DNA of 50,932 nt from an uncultured Clostridiaceae bacterium (GTDB taxonomy: Bacteria; Bacillota; Clostridia; Lachnospirales; Lachnospiraceae): assembly GCA_947177415.1 (NCBI GenBank), contig CAMWUK010000014.1, positions 1-50,932 on the forward strand. Direction: 5' to 3'. The notes below the pieces were generated by a model. The model ran no database searches. It worked only from the letters and a program-made list of their open reading frames with translations, and was not told where the DNA came from. This document shows, piece by piece, positions 8,114 to 16,923 of this stretch; positions within the stretch are counted from its first letter, which is position 1; every line of letters begins with the position of its first letter. Made by a program: the position numbers and the translations under genes.

Positions 8114-8905
8114 TTATTTATTCTGGAAAGGTACCACTTTTAACTTCTTTTCTTTATCTTTTTCAAGGAAGTTACCCATACCAGCTTTTTGATCTTCAGT
8201 TTCAAAACAGTCACCAAATAATTTTTCTTCAATGACGATAGCTGCATCCATATCAACCTGCAATCCATCATTGATTGCCTTCTTACAGTTACGAACAGCG
8301 ATAGGAGCGTTCATAGAAATAGTAGATGCAAGTTTTTTAGCAGCATCCATTAATTCTTCCTGAGGATATACAGCATTTACTAAACCAATGCGGAAAGCTT
8401 CGTCAGATTTGATATTTCTACCAGTATAAATCATTTGTTTTGCCATACCAACACCAACGGTTCTTGCAAGTCTTTGGGTTCCGCCAAATCCTGGAGTAAT
8501 TCCAAGACCAACTTCTGGCTGACCAAATACAGCATTATCTGAACAAATGCGGATATCACAGCTCATGGCAATTTCACATCCACCACCAAGAGCAAATCCG
8601 TTAATAGCTGCAATCACTGGGATTGGGAATGTTTCCAACTTACGGAATACATCATTACCTTTCTTTCCAAAAGCTTCGCCTTCTGCTTTTGTTAAAGTAC
8701 TCATCTCTCCAATATCAGCACCAGCAACGAAAGATTTGTCTCCGGCACCTGTTAAGATAAGACATCTGGTATTAGATAAATCTACCTGGTCAAGAGTCTG
8801 GTCTAATTCTTCTAATACGCTGCTATTCAAAGCATTCAATGCTTTTGGACGATTAATTGTGATGATTCCAACAAAATCTTGTTGTTCAAATGTAATAAAT
8901 TCCAT
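8114..8905 (-). CDS. crt: 3-hydroxybutyryl-CoA dehydratase (crotonase)
   Basis: 263-aa crotonase-fold protein, converting 3-hydroxybutyryl-CoA to crotonyl-CoA. The oxyanion-hole segments SFVAGADIGEM (58-68) and NGFALGGGCEIAMSCD (102-117) are present. Both catalytic glutamates are found: E111 in GGGCE and E131 in GQPEVGLG. Position between thl and hbd confirms the role in butyrate synthesis rather than fatty-acid oxidation. Confidence 0.93.
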   Translation of the reverse strand: MEFITFEQQDFVGIITINRPKALNALNSSVLEELDQTLDQVDLSNTRCLILTGAGDKSFVAGADIGEMSTLTKAEGEAFGKKGNDVFRKLETFPIPVIAAINGFALGGGCEIAMSCDIRICSDNAVFGQPEVGLGITPGFGGTQRLARTVGVGMAKQMIYTGRNIKSDEAFRIGLVNAVYPQEELMDAAKKLASTISMNAPIAVRNCKKAINDGLQVDMDAAIVIEEKLFGDCFETEDQKAGMGNFLEKDKEKKLKVVPFQNK

Positions 8906-8934
8906 TGTCCTAAAATCCTTTCTTTTTATATAGA

Positions 8935-8979
8935 ATTGTATGCATACAAAAGGCTATCGTACCCATAAGGATACGACAG
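8935..8979. other. Palindrome and hairpin in the thl-crt gap
   Basis: TTGTATGCATACAA (8935-8948) is a perfect 14-bp palindrome. A second structure, TCGTACCC/GGATACGA with one G-T pair (8960-8979), lies between it and the thl stop. Either could be a processing site or operator inside the operon; neither has a T tail on the minus strand. Confidence 0.45.
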
Positions 8980-8997
8980 TCTCTCAAATCCGTGTAA

Positions 8998-10179
8998 TTA
9001 GTCTCTCTTAACAATAGTAGAGCAACCCATTCCTCCACCAATACAAAGAGTAGCAAGACCTGTTTTAGCATCTTTTGCTTCCATTTCGTGAAGAAGAGTA
9101 ACTAAAATACGGCATCCAGATGCTCCAACTGGATGACCTAAAGCGATGGCACCACCATTTGGATTCAACTGCTTATCCACATCAATACCTAAATCTCTAC
9201 CTACAGCGATAGACTGGGCAGCAAATGCTTCGTTTGCTTCAATAATATCAAAGTCTTCGATCTTCATGCCAGATTTCTCAAGAACTTTCTTTGTAGAGTA
9301 AACTGGTCCAATACCCATAACTTCAGGTCTGCATCCTGCAAGTGCTCCGGTTACCCATGTAGCCATAGGTTTTACACCTAATTCTTGTGCTTTTTCTTCA
9401 CTCATAACAACGATAGCAGCAGCACCATCATTGATACCAGAAGCGTTACCAGCAGTAACAAATCCGTCTGGATTGATTGCACGAAGTTTTGCAAGACCTT
9501 CTATTGTAGAACCAGCACGAGGACCTTCATCTACTTTGAATTCAACAACTTCTTTTTTCTTCTTAACAGATACAGGAACGATTTCTTTATCAAATGAACC
9601 GTTTTTCTGGGCAGCTTCTGCTTTCTGCTGGCTCTTTAACGCAAACTCATCTAATTCTTCTCTTGAGATTCCCCACTCTTCACAGATGTTATCTGCAGTT
9701 TTGATCATGTGGTAGTCATTAAAAGCATCCCATAATGCATCATTTACCATGGTATCTTTCATAGTTGCATTACCCATTCTGTATCCAAAACGGGCTTTGT
9801 CTAAAGCATAAGGAGCCATAGACATATTTTCCATACCACCTGCAACAACGATATCAGCTTCGCCAGCCATAATCATTTGAGCAGCCATATTTACACAATT
9901 AAGTCCGGAACCACATACAACATTGATAGTAACTGCTGGTACTTCGATAGGCAAACCAGCTTTGATAGTTGCCTGACGTGCAACGTTCTGTCCCTGTCCA
10001 GCCTGGATTACACAACCCATGTAAACCTGATCAACCTGATCTGCAGGAACACCAGCTCTTTCTAAAGCTTCTTTAATAACAATTGCTCCTAAATCTGCAG
10101 CAGGAGTAGTGCTTAAAGAACCACCCATTGTACCAATTGCTGTACGGCATGCACCTGCCAAAACTACTTTTCTAGACAT
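8998..10179 (-). CDS. thl: Acetyl-CoA C-acetyltransferase (thiolase)
   Basis: 393-aa biosynthetic thiolase that condenses two acetyl-CoA into acetoacetyl-CoA, the first step of the operon. Catalytic residues are visible: C89 in [12 protein letters not shown]349 in [16 protein letters not shown] and C379 in CIGGGMG; the NEAFAAQ motif is also present. Length is standard. It is the promoter-proximal gene, preceded by a 5' region with two palindromic operators and a TTGCAA-N17-TAAAAT promoter. Confidence 0.95.
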   Translation of the reverse strand: MSRKVVLAGACRTAIGTMGGSLSTTPAADLGAIVIKEALERAGVPADQVDQVYMGCVIQAGQGQNVARQATIKAGLPIEVPAVTINVVCGSGLNCVNMAAQMIMAGEADIVVAGGMENMSMAPYALDKARFGYRMGNATMKDTMVNDALWDAFNDYHMIKTADNICEEWGISREELDEFALKSQQKAEAAQKNGSFDKEIVPVSVKKKKEVVEFKVDEGPRAGSTIEGLAKLRAINPDGFVTAGNASGINDGAAAIVVMSEEKAQELGVKPMATWVTGALAGCRPEVMGIGPVYSTKKVLEKSGMKIEDFDIIEANEAFAAQSIAVGRDLGIDVDKQLNPNGGAIALGHPVGASGCRILVTLLHEMEAKDAKTGLATLCIGGGMGCSTIVKRD

Positions 10180-10208
10180 AATAATTATTCCTCCGTTTCA
10201 TAATTTTA

Positions 10209-10316
10209 ACGATATAGAACGAGATATCGTGAAAAATTTAACACAATATCTGTGATGCATATCTTAATCATGACATACATTGTGTTAATTTTATCACAAT
10301 GTTTTATAGATTGCAA
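10209..10316 (-). promoter_or_regulatory. Promoter and twin palindromic operators of the butyrate operon
   Basis: Minus strand: -35 TTGCAA (10316-10311), 17-bp spacer, -10 TAAAAT (10293-10288). Operator 1 (10277-10302) has perfect 8-bp arms ACATTGTG/CACAATGT around 10 bp and covers the -10 box. Operator 2 (10224-10249) has the same geometry, with arms ATATCGTG and CACAATAT (one mismatched pair) and a 10-bp centre, 53 bp downstream in the leader. A third palindrome, ACGATAT-N8-ATATCGT (10209-10230), overlaps operator 2. The shape resembles Rex half-sites, but the spacing is 2 bp longer than the usual Rex site. Repression by one dimeric regulator binding both sites is inferred. Confidence 0.6.
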
Positions 10317-10418
10317 TAGATTCTACATTTTTTTCATTTTTGTTATACCAAAATTCAAGTGGAGGATGCGGAAGCGGGAATTACTTGCATTTTGTGTATA
10401 TTCCCAGTATACTTTACT

Positions 10419-10636
10419 ATGAAAGTCCTGACAAACGGGTAACAGTTCAGCCAGAGGGCTGAACTGTTACGGAATTGGGCAAGCTTCGCATGTAAATTGC
10501 CCAATTCCAATTCTGTTTTAGTCTTTTTTACGGTCTGCACAGCGGAGTGTGCAGACCTACCTGAACTGTTACACAAACGGCTACATTTTGTGCAAGCTTG
10601 CTTGCAAAGAAATGTAGACATTTGGCTGGCTTTCAT
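10419..10636. repeat. Repeat A, copy 3, deleted and interrupted by a MITE
   Basis: Starts ATGAAAGTCCTGACAAACGG as in the other copies and ends CTTTCAT. Relative to copy 1 it lacks 84 bp (equivalent of 3697-3780) and carries the 134-bp MITE plus an 8-bp duplication; 218 - 142 = 76 = 160 - 84. The next 35 bp (TCATGGTGATGCCTCGC and its hairpin GCCTCGCTTGCGAGGC) are shared with the sequence after copy 2. Confidence 0.75.
10439..10572. mobile_element. MITE-like element, copy 1 (134 bp)
   Basis: Ends are perfect 12-bp inverted repeats, GTAACAGTTCAG and CTGAACTGTTAC. It is flanked by the direct repeat ACAAACGG (10431-10438 and 10573-10580), absent in duplicate from the other two copies of repeat A, so this is a real 8-bp target duplication. 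Inside are three hairpins: the left end itself (GTAACAGTTCAGCC/GGCTGAACTGTTAC), GGAATTGGGCAA/TTGCCCAATTCC and GGTCTGCACA/TGTGCAGACC. It encodes no protein and must be moved by a transposase in trans. Confidence 0.8.
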
Positions 10637-10731
10637 TCATGGTGATGCCTCGCTTGCGAGGCATGATTGTTTTACATAGATTTTGGGAATGCTTTCTTAA
10701 AAAGTGAACAGTAACAGAAAGGAGAAAAGTT

Positions 10732-11964
10732 ATGCTTCACAATATAGAAGAAATAGAAGAAAAAGTAATTTTGGTATCTGTAGAAGAAGATCCAAGAGAT
10801 GATACAGAGGAGTGCTTGAAAGAATTAGAAGAGTTAGCTAAAACAGCAGGTGCAACTGTGGTAGGTGTGATGATTCAAAAAAGAGAAAAAATACATCCTG
10901 GTACCTATATTGGAAAAGGAAAAATAGAAGAACTGGCACTTTTGGTTGAAGAAACAGGGGCTGGAAGTGTGATTTGTGATGATGAATTATCTCCTGCACA
11001 ATTAAAGAATTTAGAAGAGGCATTGCAGATAAAAGTAATCGACCGGACAGTTATGATACTAGATATTTTTGCAAAACATGCCACCACTAAAGAAGGTAAC
11101 ATACAGGTGGAATTGGCACAACTGCGATACCGTTCCTCAAGATTGGTCGGACTTAGAAGTTCTCTTTCCAGACTTGGTGGAGGAATTGGCACAAGAGGTC
11201 CTGGAGAAAAAAAATTAGAGATAGACCGTCGTTTGATCCGGGATAGGATTTCGGTATTAAAAAGGGAATTGGAAAGTATAAAAAAAGCGAGAGAAACTGC
11301 AAGAAAACAAAGGAGTAATAATCCGGTTCCGGTGGTGGCTATTGTGGGATATACCAATGCTGGAAAATCAACTTTGTTAAATACTTTAACCAATGCGGGA
11401 GTTTTGGAAGAGGATAAGTTGTTTGCTACTCTGGATCCCACCACAAGAAATTTAGAATTAGAAGATGGACAACAAATTCTTTTAACAGATACCGTTGGCT
11501 TTATCCGAAATCTGCCGCATCATCTCATTGAAGCATTTCGCAGTACCTTAGAGGAGGCGAAGTATGCAGATATTATTTTGCATGTGGTAGATATATCCAA
11601 TCCTTCTGCATACGCACATATACATACTGTATATGACACGCTGGATATGCTTGGGGCAGGAGATAAACCTGTGGTTACTGCATTTAACAAGATAGATAAG
11701 CTGGAAGAAAATCCTTTGATAAAAGATTGTAAGGCAGATGTTACAGTGAAAATTTCTGCAAAGAAAAAAATAGGACAAAAAGAATTGTTAGGAGAAATCC
11801 AGCGGATATTAAGGGAACAAAAAAAATATGTTGAGAAAGTTTTTTCTTATCAAGACGCAGGAAAGATTCAATGGATCCGTAAATATGGGCAGTTACTTGA
11901 GGAAGAATACAGAGAAGACGGAATATTTGTAAAAGGCTATGTTCCTAAAGACATAAATATTTAA
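10732..11964 (+). CDS. hflX: GTPase HflX
   Basis: 410-aa HflX, a ribosome-associated GTPase that splits stalled 70S ribosomes, especially after heat stress. The N-terminal HflX domain (about 1-190) shows TYIGKGKIEELALL, DDELSPAQLKNLE and the LSRLGGGIGTRGPGEKKLE segment; the G domain has Walker A GYTNAGKST (206-214), DPTTRNLELEDG, the DTVGFIRNLPHHLIEAF switch II and FNKID. Length is typical. AAAGGAG lies before the ATG. Monocistronic by position, just after a repeat A copy. Confidence 0.94.
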   Translation: MLHNIEEIEEKVILVSVEEDPRDDTEECLKELEELAKTAGATVVGVMIQKREKIHPGTYIGKGKIEELALLVEETGAGSVICDDELSPAQLKNLEEALQIKVIDRTVMILDIFAKHATTKEGNIQVELAQLRYRSSRLVGLRSSLSRLGGGIGTRGPGEKKLEIDRRLIRDRISVLKRELESIKKARETARKQRSNNPVPVVAIVGYTNAGKSTLLNTLTNAGVLEEDKLFATLDPTTRNLELEDGQQILLTDTVGFIRNLPHHLIEAFRSTLEEAKYADIILHVVDISNPSAYAHIHTVYDTLDMLGAGDKPVVTAFNKIDKLEENPLIKDCKADVTVKISAKKKIGQKELLGEIQRILREQKKYVEKVFSYQDAGKIQWIRKYGQLLEEEYREDGIFVKGYVPKDINI

Positions 11965-12011
11965 AACCTGTTTATAGAAACTGGTAATGGCTTTATCATG
12001 TCATTCATATT

Positions 12012-12318
12012 TTGCCAGAATATAAACATGACTAAAAGTATTATAAATTGGCTGGCAAAATATTCATGTATGGTGTTAAGCATATAAAAGTATATGTGCA
12101 ATCTGCCCTCTGTGAGCAAGCTCCCTCGTGCAATTTGCACATATACGTTACTGTTCACAGGTAGTACTTTGCACTTGCTGCAAAGTACGTAAGAACAAGT
12201 AGTGGTAGAGAAGAATCCAGCCTTTCGCCAAAGGCGAATTACAAATAGGCTGGATTCTGTTACAGTTTGCACCATAGGTGTGAACTGTAACACATATACT
12301 TTGCATGGCTGAACTGTA
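12012..12318. repeat. Run of hairpins related to the GTAACAGTTCA repeat family
   Basis: The 446-bp gap after hflX is nearly all inverted repeats: TTGCCAG/CTGGCAA (12012-12059), GTATATGTGCAA/TTGCACATATAC, GTACTTTGCA/TGCAAAGTAC, GAATCCAGCC/GGCTGGATTC enclosing TTCGCC/GGCGAA (12213-12258), and a near-perfect 16-bp stem beginning TGTTACAGTT (12259-12292). On the minus strand 12318-12289 reads GTTACAGTTCAGCCATGCAA then AGTATATGTG, almost identical to 25644-25674. No gene is seen. Confidence 0.55.
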
Positions 12319-12328
12319 ACAAAATATA

Positions 12329-12357
12329 TTGTATTTTCGGGGGAATATTGGTATAAT
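12329..12357 (+). promoter_or_regulatory. Promoter of the GGDEF-EAL gene
   Basis: TTGTAT (12329-12334), 17-bp spacer, TATAAT (12352-12357), 53 bp before the start codon. Confidence 0.55.
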
Positions 12358-12410
12358 TATTAGATAAGCGAGTAATATTAAAATGTTTTCGGATAATGTG
12401 GGGATAGACT

Positions 12411-15242
12411 ATGGAAAATCATAAGAGTAAGAGCAAAGAGAATAATTTTACAAATAATATTGATAATATATCAGAAGAAGAACGTAAAAAAGCACTTATA
12501 GGTCTAAATCACGAGTGTTTTTTTGAGTACGACATTGAAAATGACATTTTTCGAATATCCAGAAATTCTAATTTTTCGGAAATGGATGGTTTGAAAATTA
12601 GTCATGGAACAGACAGAATAAGACGTTTGGGACGGATACATGAAGATGATATAGATGGATTTGTCCGTTATTTTCGCAGTGGGACTATGGAGAAATATGA
12701 ATTCCGGTATATCAAAGAGGATGGAAGTTGTATATGGTGTCTTGCCAAAGGAGCATTTATTCGGGATAATACTGGGAAAGCAAAGGTTCTAATAGGAAGT
12801 ATTGAAGATATAAACCAAGAAAAAGTCATGTATCAGATGTTGGTTGAACAGGCACTTTTGGATCCTTTGACAAAATTATATAGCAGAACAAAAGCACAAA
12901 GTTTAATTGAAAGTTTCTTAAGGGATGAGGGAAGCTTTGGTAAACATGCATTGGTATTAGTGAATATTAAGGCTTTTAGTGAAATTAACCGAAGGTTTGG
13001 AAGTATTTTTGGAGATGGTGTTCTTGTAAATATTGCTGAAAAATTACAAGAGGCTATACGAAAGAAAGATATTGTTGCAAGAGCAGGTGGAGATGATTTT
13101 CTTCTGTTTATGAAAGATGTTCCTAGCCCGTCTATTTTGGAAAGGAAAATCCAATCCTTGCTAAACTTAATACAAGGAATGTATGCAGGTGAGAATTTAT
13201 GCATCACTTGTAATATTGGTGTATCATGTTTTCCGAGAGATGGACGGAACTACGGAACATTATTCCGTAATGCAGATTGTGCACTTTATAAGGCTGGTAA
13301 GATGCGGGGAACAGGATATGAATTTTATGATCCTGCTTATGAAGGGGACGAATATAGTAAACGTGGCGAATACTACCATGAATATGTAGTAAAGGATTAT
13401 AAGAAAAATTTGAATGGTGATTTTAGCCGGGAAATTACAGATTTTGCTGTAGATATTATGTTAAATTCCAAAGATGTGGCAAGTGCAATTAAGCTGATAT
13501 TGGATAAAGTTGGCAAATATTACAAATGTGATAATGTATTTGTTTTGGAAGCAGATGATAATCATGTTTTGCATACTACCTATGCATGGAGCGGAAAAGA
13601 AGGGCTGAATTATTTTAATGCAATGCAAAGTATTGATTTAGATGAATTGCCGCCATTAGAATCCTATTTTGATGAGAGAGGCATAAAAATTATTTCCAAT
13701 ACCAATATATTAAGAAATCATCCGGGATATGCACCTTTTGTTAATTTGTTGAATTCAAAAGCTCTTTTGCAGTGTGCTTTTTATGATGAAGGAGAATTCC
13801 GGGGATGTGTTTCCATTGGTTATAAAAAGAAAACCCATGAATGGATAAAAGAAGAAATTAATCCATTAATTACCATAACTAAGCTTATTTCTGTATATTT
13901 GTTGAAATTAAAAGCTTCTGAAAAAATTCAGAATAGAATAGAGCGTTTGACAAATTATGATTCTTTGACCGGATTGCCTACCTTGGTAAAATTTCGTAAA
14001 AATGTAGAGGAAATTTTGCAAGATAATCCTAAAAAAGAATATGCAATTGTGTATTTGGATATTGATAAATTCAAGTATGTGAATGATACACTTGGATATG
14101 ATGTTGGAGATGAATTGTTAAGAGGCATGGCAAAGACAGTATCTTCTAATCATGAGGATGTAACATTAGTAGGAAGGGTTTCGGCAGATAATTTTGTCAT
14201 TTTAATGCCATATAAAAATGATGAACAAATAAAAATGATACTAAAAAAATTAAATGAACAATTTACAGAGAGAATTAAATCTTGCAGTCTGGGAAAAAGT
14301 GTATACTTGATTAGTGGAGTTGCCAATATTTCTCACGGACAGGATGTTATGGCAGTGATTGATAATGCAAATATTGCAAGAAAAAGTATTAAAGAAAGTC
14401 CAGACACTACATGTGCATTTTATGATGATAAATTGAATGAGAAAGTGCTTTTGGAACTGGATATTTGTAATTCTATGGAAGTTGCTTTAGAAAGAGGAGA
14501 ATTCCAAATGTATCTGCAACCAAAAATTGATTTATATAATGATCAGATTGCAGGTGCAGAGGCTCTTACCCGATGGATAAGAAAAGACGGAAAATTTATG
14601 GTACCAGATCAGTTTATTCCTCTTTTTGAAAAAAATGGTTTTATAGTCCAGCTTGATTTTTACATATATGAATGTGCATGCAGAACGATTAAGGAATGGA
14701 TAGATGAGGGACTAAAACCAGTAACTATATCTGTTAATGTATCGAGAGTACATCTAAATAATGGTGATTTTTTGGAAAAGGTACTGGAACTAATAGAATA
14801 TTACCAGACACCTCATGAATATCTGGAATTTGAATTAACAGAGAGTATTTTTCTTGATAATACAGATATGGCAATCAGCACAATGCATGAACTTAGAGAT
14901 AAAGGTTTTAAAGTTTCCATTGATGATTTTGGTGCTGGATATTCTTCTTTGAATCTTTTGAAGGATATGACTTCGGATGTACTAAAATTGGACAAGGAAT
15001 TTTTTCATCGGGGAGATATGAAAAACGAGGAAAAAATTATTGTATCCAGTATCACCAATATGGCAAAACAATTAAAAATGAAGGTGTTGTCTGAAGGTGT
15101 AGAAACTGTGGAGCAATCCGAATTTTTAAAGACAATTGAATGTGATTTGGCACAAGGGTATTTATTTTCAAAGCCAGTACCAGTAGAAGATTTTACCATA
15201 TTATTACGAAGGAAAAGACAAGAAGAATCGGAAAAGGCTTGA
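12411..15242 (+). CDS. PAS-GGDEF-(GAF-like)-GGDEF-EAL cyclic-di-GMP protein
   Basis: 943-aa cytosolic multidomain protein with no membrane segment. Order: PAS (about 30-135), GGDEF 1 (about 150-310), a GAF-like sensor region (about 345-500), GGDEF 2 (about 515-675), EAL (about 685-935). The first signature is GGDDF (226-230), close to consensus and perhaps active. The second is SADNF (591-595), so that domain is degenerate. The EAL domain keeps EAL (717-719), SVNVSR, ELTES, DDFGAGYSSL and SEGVET, so c-di-GMP hydrolysis is likely. The protein may mainly be a regulated phosphodiesterase. It stands alone; c-di-GMP could bear on the surface genes at 29-40 kb, but no sequence link is seen. Confidence 0.88.
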   Translation: MENHKSKSKENNFTNNIDNISEEERKKALIGLNHECFFEYDIENDIFRISRNSNFSEMDGLKISHGTDRIRRLGRIHEDDIDGFVRYFRSGTMEKYEFRYIKEDGSCIWCLAKGAFIRDNTGKAKVLIGSIEDINQEKVMYQMLVEQALLDPLTKLYSRTKAQSLIESFLRDEGSFGKHALVLVNIKAFSEINRRFGSIFGDGVLVNIAEKLQEAIRKKDIVARAGGDDFLLFMKDVPSPSILERKIQSLLNLIQGMYAGENLCITCNIGVSCFPRDGRNYGTLFRNADCALYKAGKMRGTGYEFYDPAYEGDEYSKRGEYYHEYVVKDYKKNLNGDFSREITDFAVDIMLNSKDVASAIKLILDKVGKYYKCDNVFVLEADDNHVLHTTYAWSGKEGLNYFNAMQSIDLDELPPLESYFDERGIKIISNTNILRNHPGYAPFVNLLNSKALLQCAFYDEGEFRGCVSIGYKKKTHEWIKEEINPLITITKLISVYLLKLKASEKIQNRIERLTNYDSLTGLPTLVKFRKNVEEILQDNPKKEYAIVYLDIDKFKYVNDTLGYDVGDELLRGMAKTVSSNHEDVTLVGRVSADNFVILMPYKNDEQIKMILKKLNEQFTERIKSCSLGKSVYLISGVANISHGQDVMAVIDNANIARKSIKESPDTTCAFYDDKLNEKVLLELDICNSMEVALERGEFQMYLQPKIDLYNDQIAGAEALTRWIRKDGKFMVPDQFIPLFEKNGFIVQLDFYIYECACRTIKEWIDEGLKPVTISVNVSRVHLNNGDFLEKVLELIEYYQTPHEYLEFELTESIFLDNTDMAISTMHELRDKGFKVSIDDFGAGYSSLNLLKDMTSDVLKLDKEFFHRGDMKNEEKIIVSSITNMAKQLKMKVLSEGVETVEQSEFLKTIECDLAQGYLFSKPVPVEDFTILLRRKRQEESEKA

Positions 15243-15266
15243 CTTATAAGAAAATTTGCTTAAAAT
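15239..15266 (+). promoter_or_regulatory. Possible promoter of the PrsA-like gene
   Basis: TTGACT (15239-15244), 16-bp spacer, TAAAAT (15261-15266); the -35 box overlaps the stop of the preceding gene. Confidence 0.4.
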
Positions 15267-15322
15267 ATTAAGAGGGCTTAATGTAATGATAAATAAAAAA
15301 TATAGAAAGCGGAGGATGAGAA

Positions 15323-16471
15323 GTGAGTAACAAAGTTATTAAAGAAGCAAAGTTAAATACTTCAAAGAAAAAGAAACCTAGCCAGCAGAGATTGGAGCAG
15401 ACAACTGGTACAGGAAAATCATTAGGTGCAAGGACAATTTTGATTGCTATTGGAATTGTTGTAGTATTAATTGCCTGTGTGTATGTTGGTATTGACCAAA
15501 TGTCACCTAAGGTTGTAGTAACTGTAGATAATAAAAAGTATACATTAAATGATGTAGGATATTATATTTATCAAGGTGAATTACAAGGAAATTATATGGC
15601 AAGTTTTTATGCTCAATTAGGAACAGATTATTGGAATGGTGAGTTGGATGATGAAGGTACAACAGGTGCAGATCAGACAGCAGATAGTGTAATGAGTGAG
15701 ATTACCAGATATGCTACAATATATCAGGAAGCAGTTGCAAAAGGATATTCTGCAACAGATGAAGATAAAAAGACTGCCCAGAATGAGACTGATACTCTTA
15801 CAAAAGATATGACTACAAAGCAAAAGATGATTACTGGTTTGTCAGAAAAAGAAATTTATAATGCAATTTTAGAAAAGACAATTGCAGAACGTTATAGAAA
15901 AGATGTGATTACTTCCTTGAAAGTAGATTATGATAAAGCAACCAAGGATATTACAAAAAAAGACTACAAACAGTATGATTTTCAATATTATTTTGTCAGC
16001 ACAAAATCAACAGATGATAAAGGAAAAGAAACAGATATGAGTGATGATCAAAAAGCTGAGTTGAAAACTAAGATGGAAGAAATTGCAAAAAAAGCAAAGA
16101 CAGAAAAGGATTTCACTAAGTTAATTGGAGAAGATGAAAAAACGATTCAGTTTAATGAAGATGGTCAATTGCTTGCTAAGGATGCTGGTAATGAAAATAC
16201 AGGATTTGATGTTAAGTTAGATACTAAGATTACCAAAATGAAAAAAGATGAGATTTCTAAAGTATTAGAAGGTGAAAATGGATTTTATGTGATTAAATTG
16301 ACAGATAATACTTCTACAGAAAGTTATGATGATGCTATCAAGAGTGCAAAGGATGAAGCAGATACCAATGCATTTAATGAAGAATATACCAATAACATTG
16401 AGCCAAATCATACAACAAACATTAATTATGATGAATGGGAAAAGGTTCCTTTCGGAAGTTATAGTTCTTAA
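15323..16471 (+). CDS. Membrane-anchored SurA/PrsA-like peptidyl-prolyl isomerase
   Basis: 382-aa protein with a basic N-terminal cytoplasmic stretch (1-35), one hydrophobic segment (about 36-56) and a lysine-rich extracellular part. The region after the membrane anchor (VVVTVDNKKYTLNDVGYYIY) resembles SurA/PrsA N-terminal domains, and residues about 215-330 (YFVSTKSTDD ... GENGFYVIKLTDN) resemble a parvulin rotamase domain. Family members help exported proteins fold. The start is GTG 15323 with GGAGG 8-12 bp upstream. LIAC inside the hydrophobic segment could be read as a lipobox, but hydrophobic residues continue after it, so an uncleaved anchor seems as likely. Function is inferred. Confidence 0.65.
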   Translation: MSNKVIKEAKLNTSKKKKPSQQRLEQTTGTGKSLGARTILIAIGIVVVLIACVYVGIDQMSPKVVVTVDNKKYTLNDVGYYIYQGELQGNYMASFYAQLGTDYWNGELDDEGTTGADQTADSVMSEITRYATIYQEAVAKGYSATDEDKKTAQNETDTLTKDMTTKQKMITGLSEKEIYNAILEKTIAERYRKDVITSLKVDYDKATKDITKKDYKQYDFQYYFVSTKSTDDKGKETDMSDDQKAELKTKMEEIAKKAKTEKDFTKLIGEDEKTIQFNEDGQLLAKDAGNENTGFDVKLDTKITKMKKDEISKVLEGENGFYVIKLTDNTSTESYDDAIKSAKDEADTNAFNEEYTNNIEPNHTTNINYDEWEKVPFGSYSS

Positions 16472-16479
16472 AAAATGAG

Positions 16480-16590
16480 GAAGAGATATTTTTGTTGAAA
16501 ATTATGTTTTACATTCTTGGCACATAGCTTGACAGCAAGTGTCAAGCTTGTGAGTGAACAGTGACAAAATTATCTCTTCTTTTGTTATTT
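16480..16590 (+). terminator. Possible terminator with a repeat hairpin in its loop
   Basis: GAAGAGATA (16480-16488) and TATCTCTTC (16571-16579) could pair and are followed by TTTTGTTATTTT. The long loop holds a second hairpin, AGCTTGACA/TGTCAAGCT (16526-16548). The 29-bp segment 16534-16562 recurs with two changes at 27286-27314. A terminator split by a small repeat is one explanation. Confidence 0.35.
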
Positions 16591-16670
16591 TCAGAAAAAT
16601 AGACTTGTAAAATTATAACTCTGCACTTATAATTATAATGGATATGTTTTACTGTTTCTATTTATTTACT

Positions 16671-16830
16671 ATGAAAGTCCTGACAAACGTCTATATTTCA
16701 TGCAAGCTTGCTTGCAAAGAAATATAGACATTTGGTTGGCTAAACTGTATGAGTATGTAGGGCGGCAGCCCGGAATACGAATACAGTTGGTGATTGAGGG
16801 AGTGCGTAGCATGTAACAATCAACTTTCAT
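16671..16830. repeat. Repeat A, copy 2 (160 bp)
   Basis: Same length and ends (ATGAAAGT/ACTTTCAT) as copy 1 at 3627-3786, with only scattered substitutions. It is followed by a hairpin GCCTCGCAAGCGAGGC shared with the flank of copy 3. It fills most of the gap upstream of purL. No purine riboswitch was recognised in this gap. Confidence 0.75.
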
Positions 16831-16923
16831 TCATGGTGGTGCCTCGCAAGCGAGGCATGAGTGTTTTATAGACAAAATAGGATAAAGAGCCATAAGGCAT
16901 CACATAGAAAGGAGCAACATAAA

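Noticed and set aside
10277-10302. Calling the operator a Rex site
   Set aside because: Half-sites are similar, but the spacing between TTGTG and CACAA is 10 bp instead of 8, so the regulator is left open.
10355-10636. A 93-codon minus-strand frame upstream of hflX
   Set aside because: It consists of the MITE and repeat A and has no coding features.
16472-16923. Purine riboswitch upstream of purL
   Set aside because: The gap is filled by repeat A and hairpins; no purine aptamer core could be recognised.
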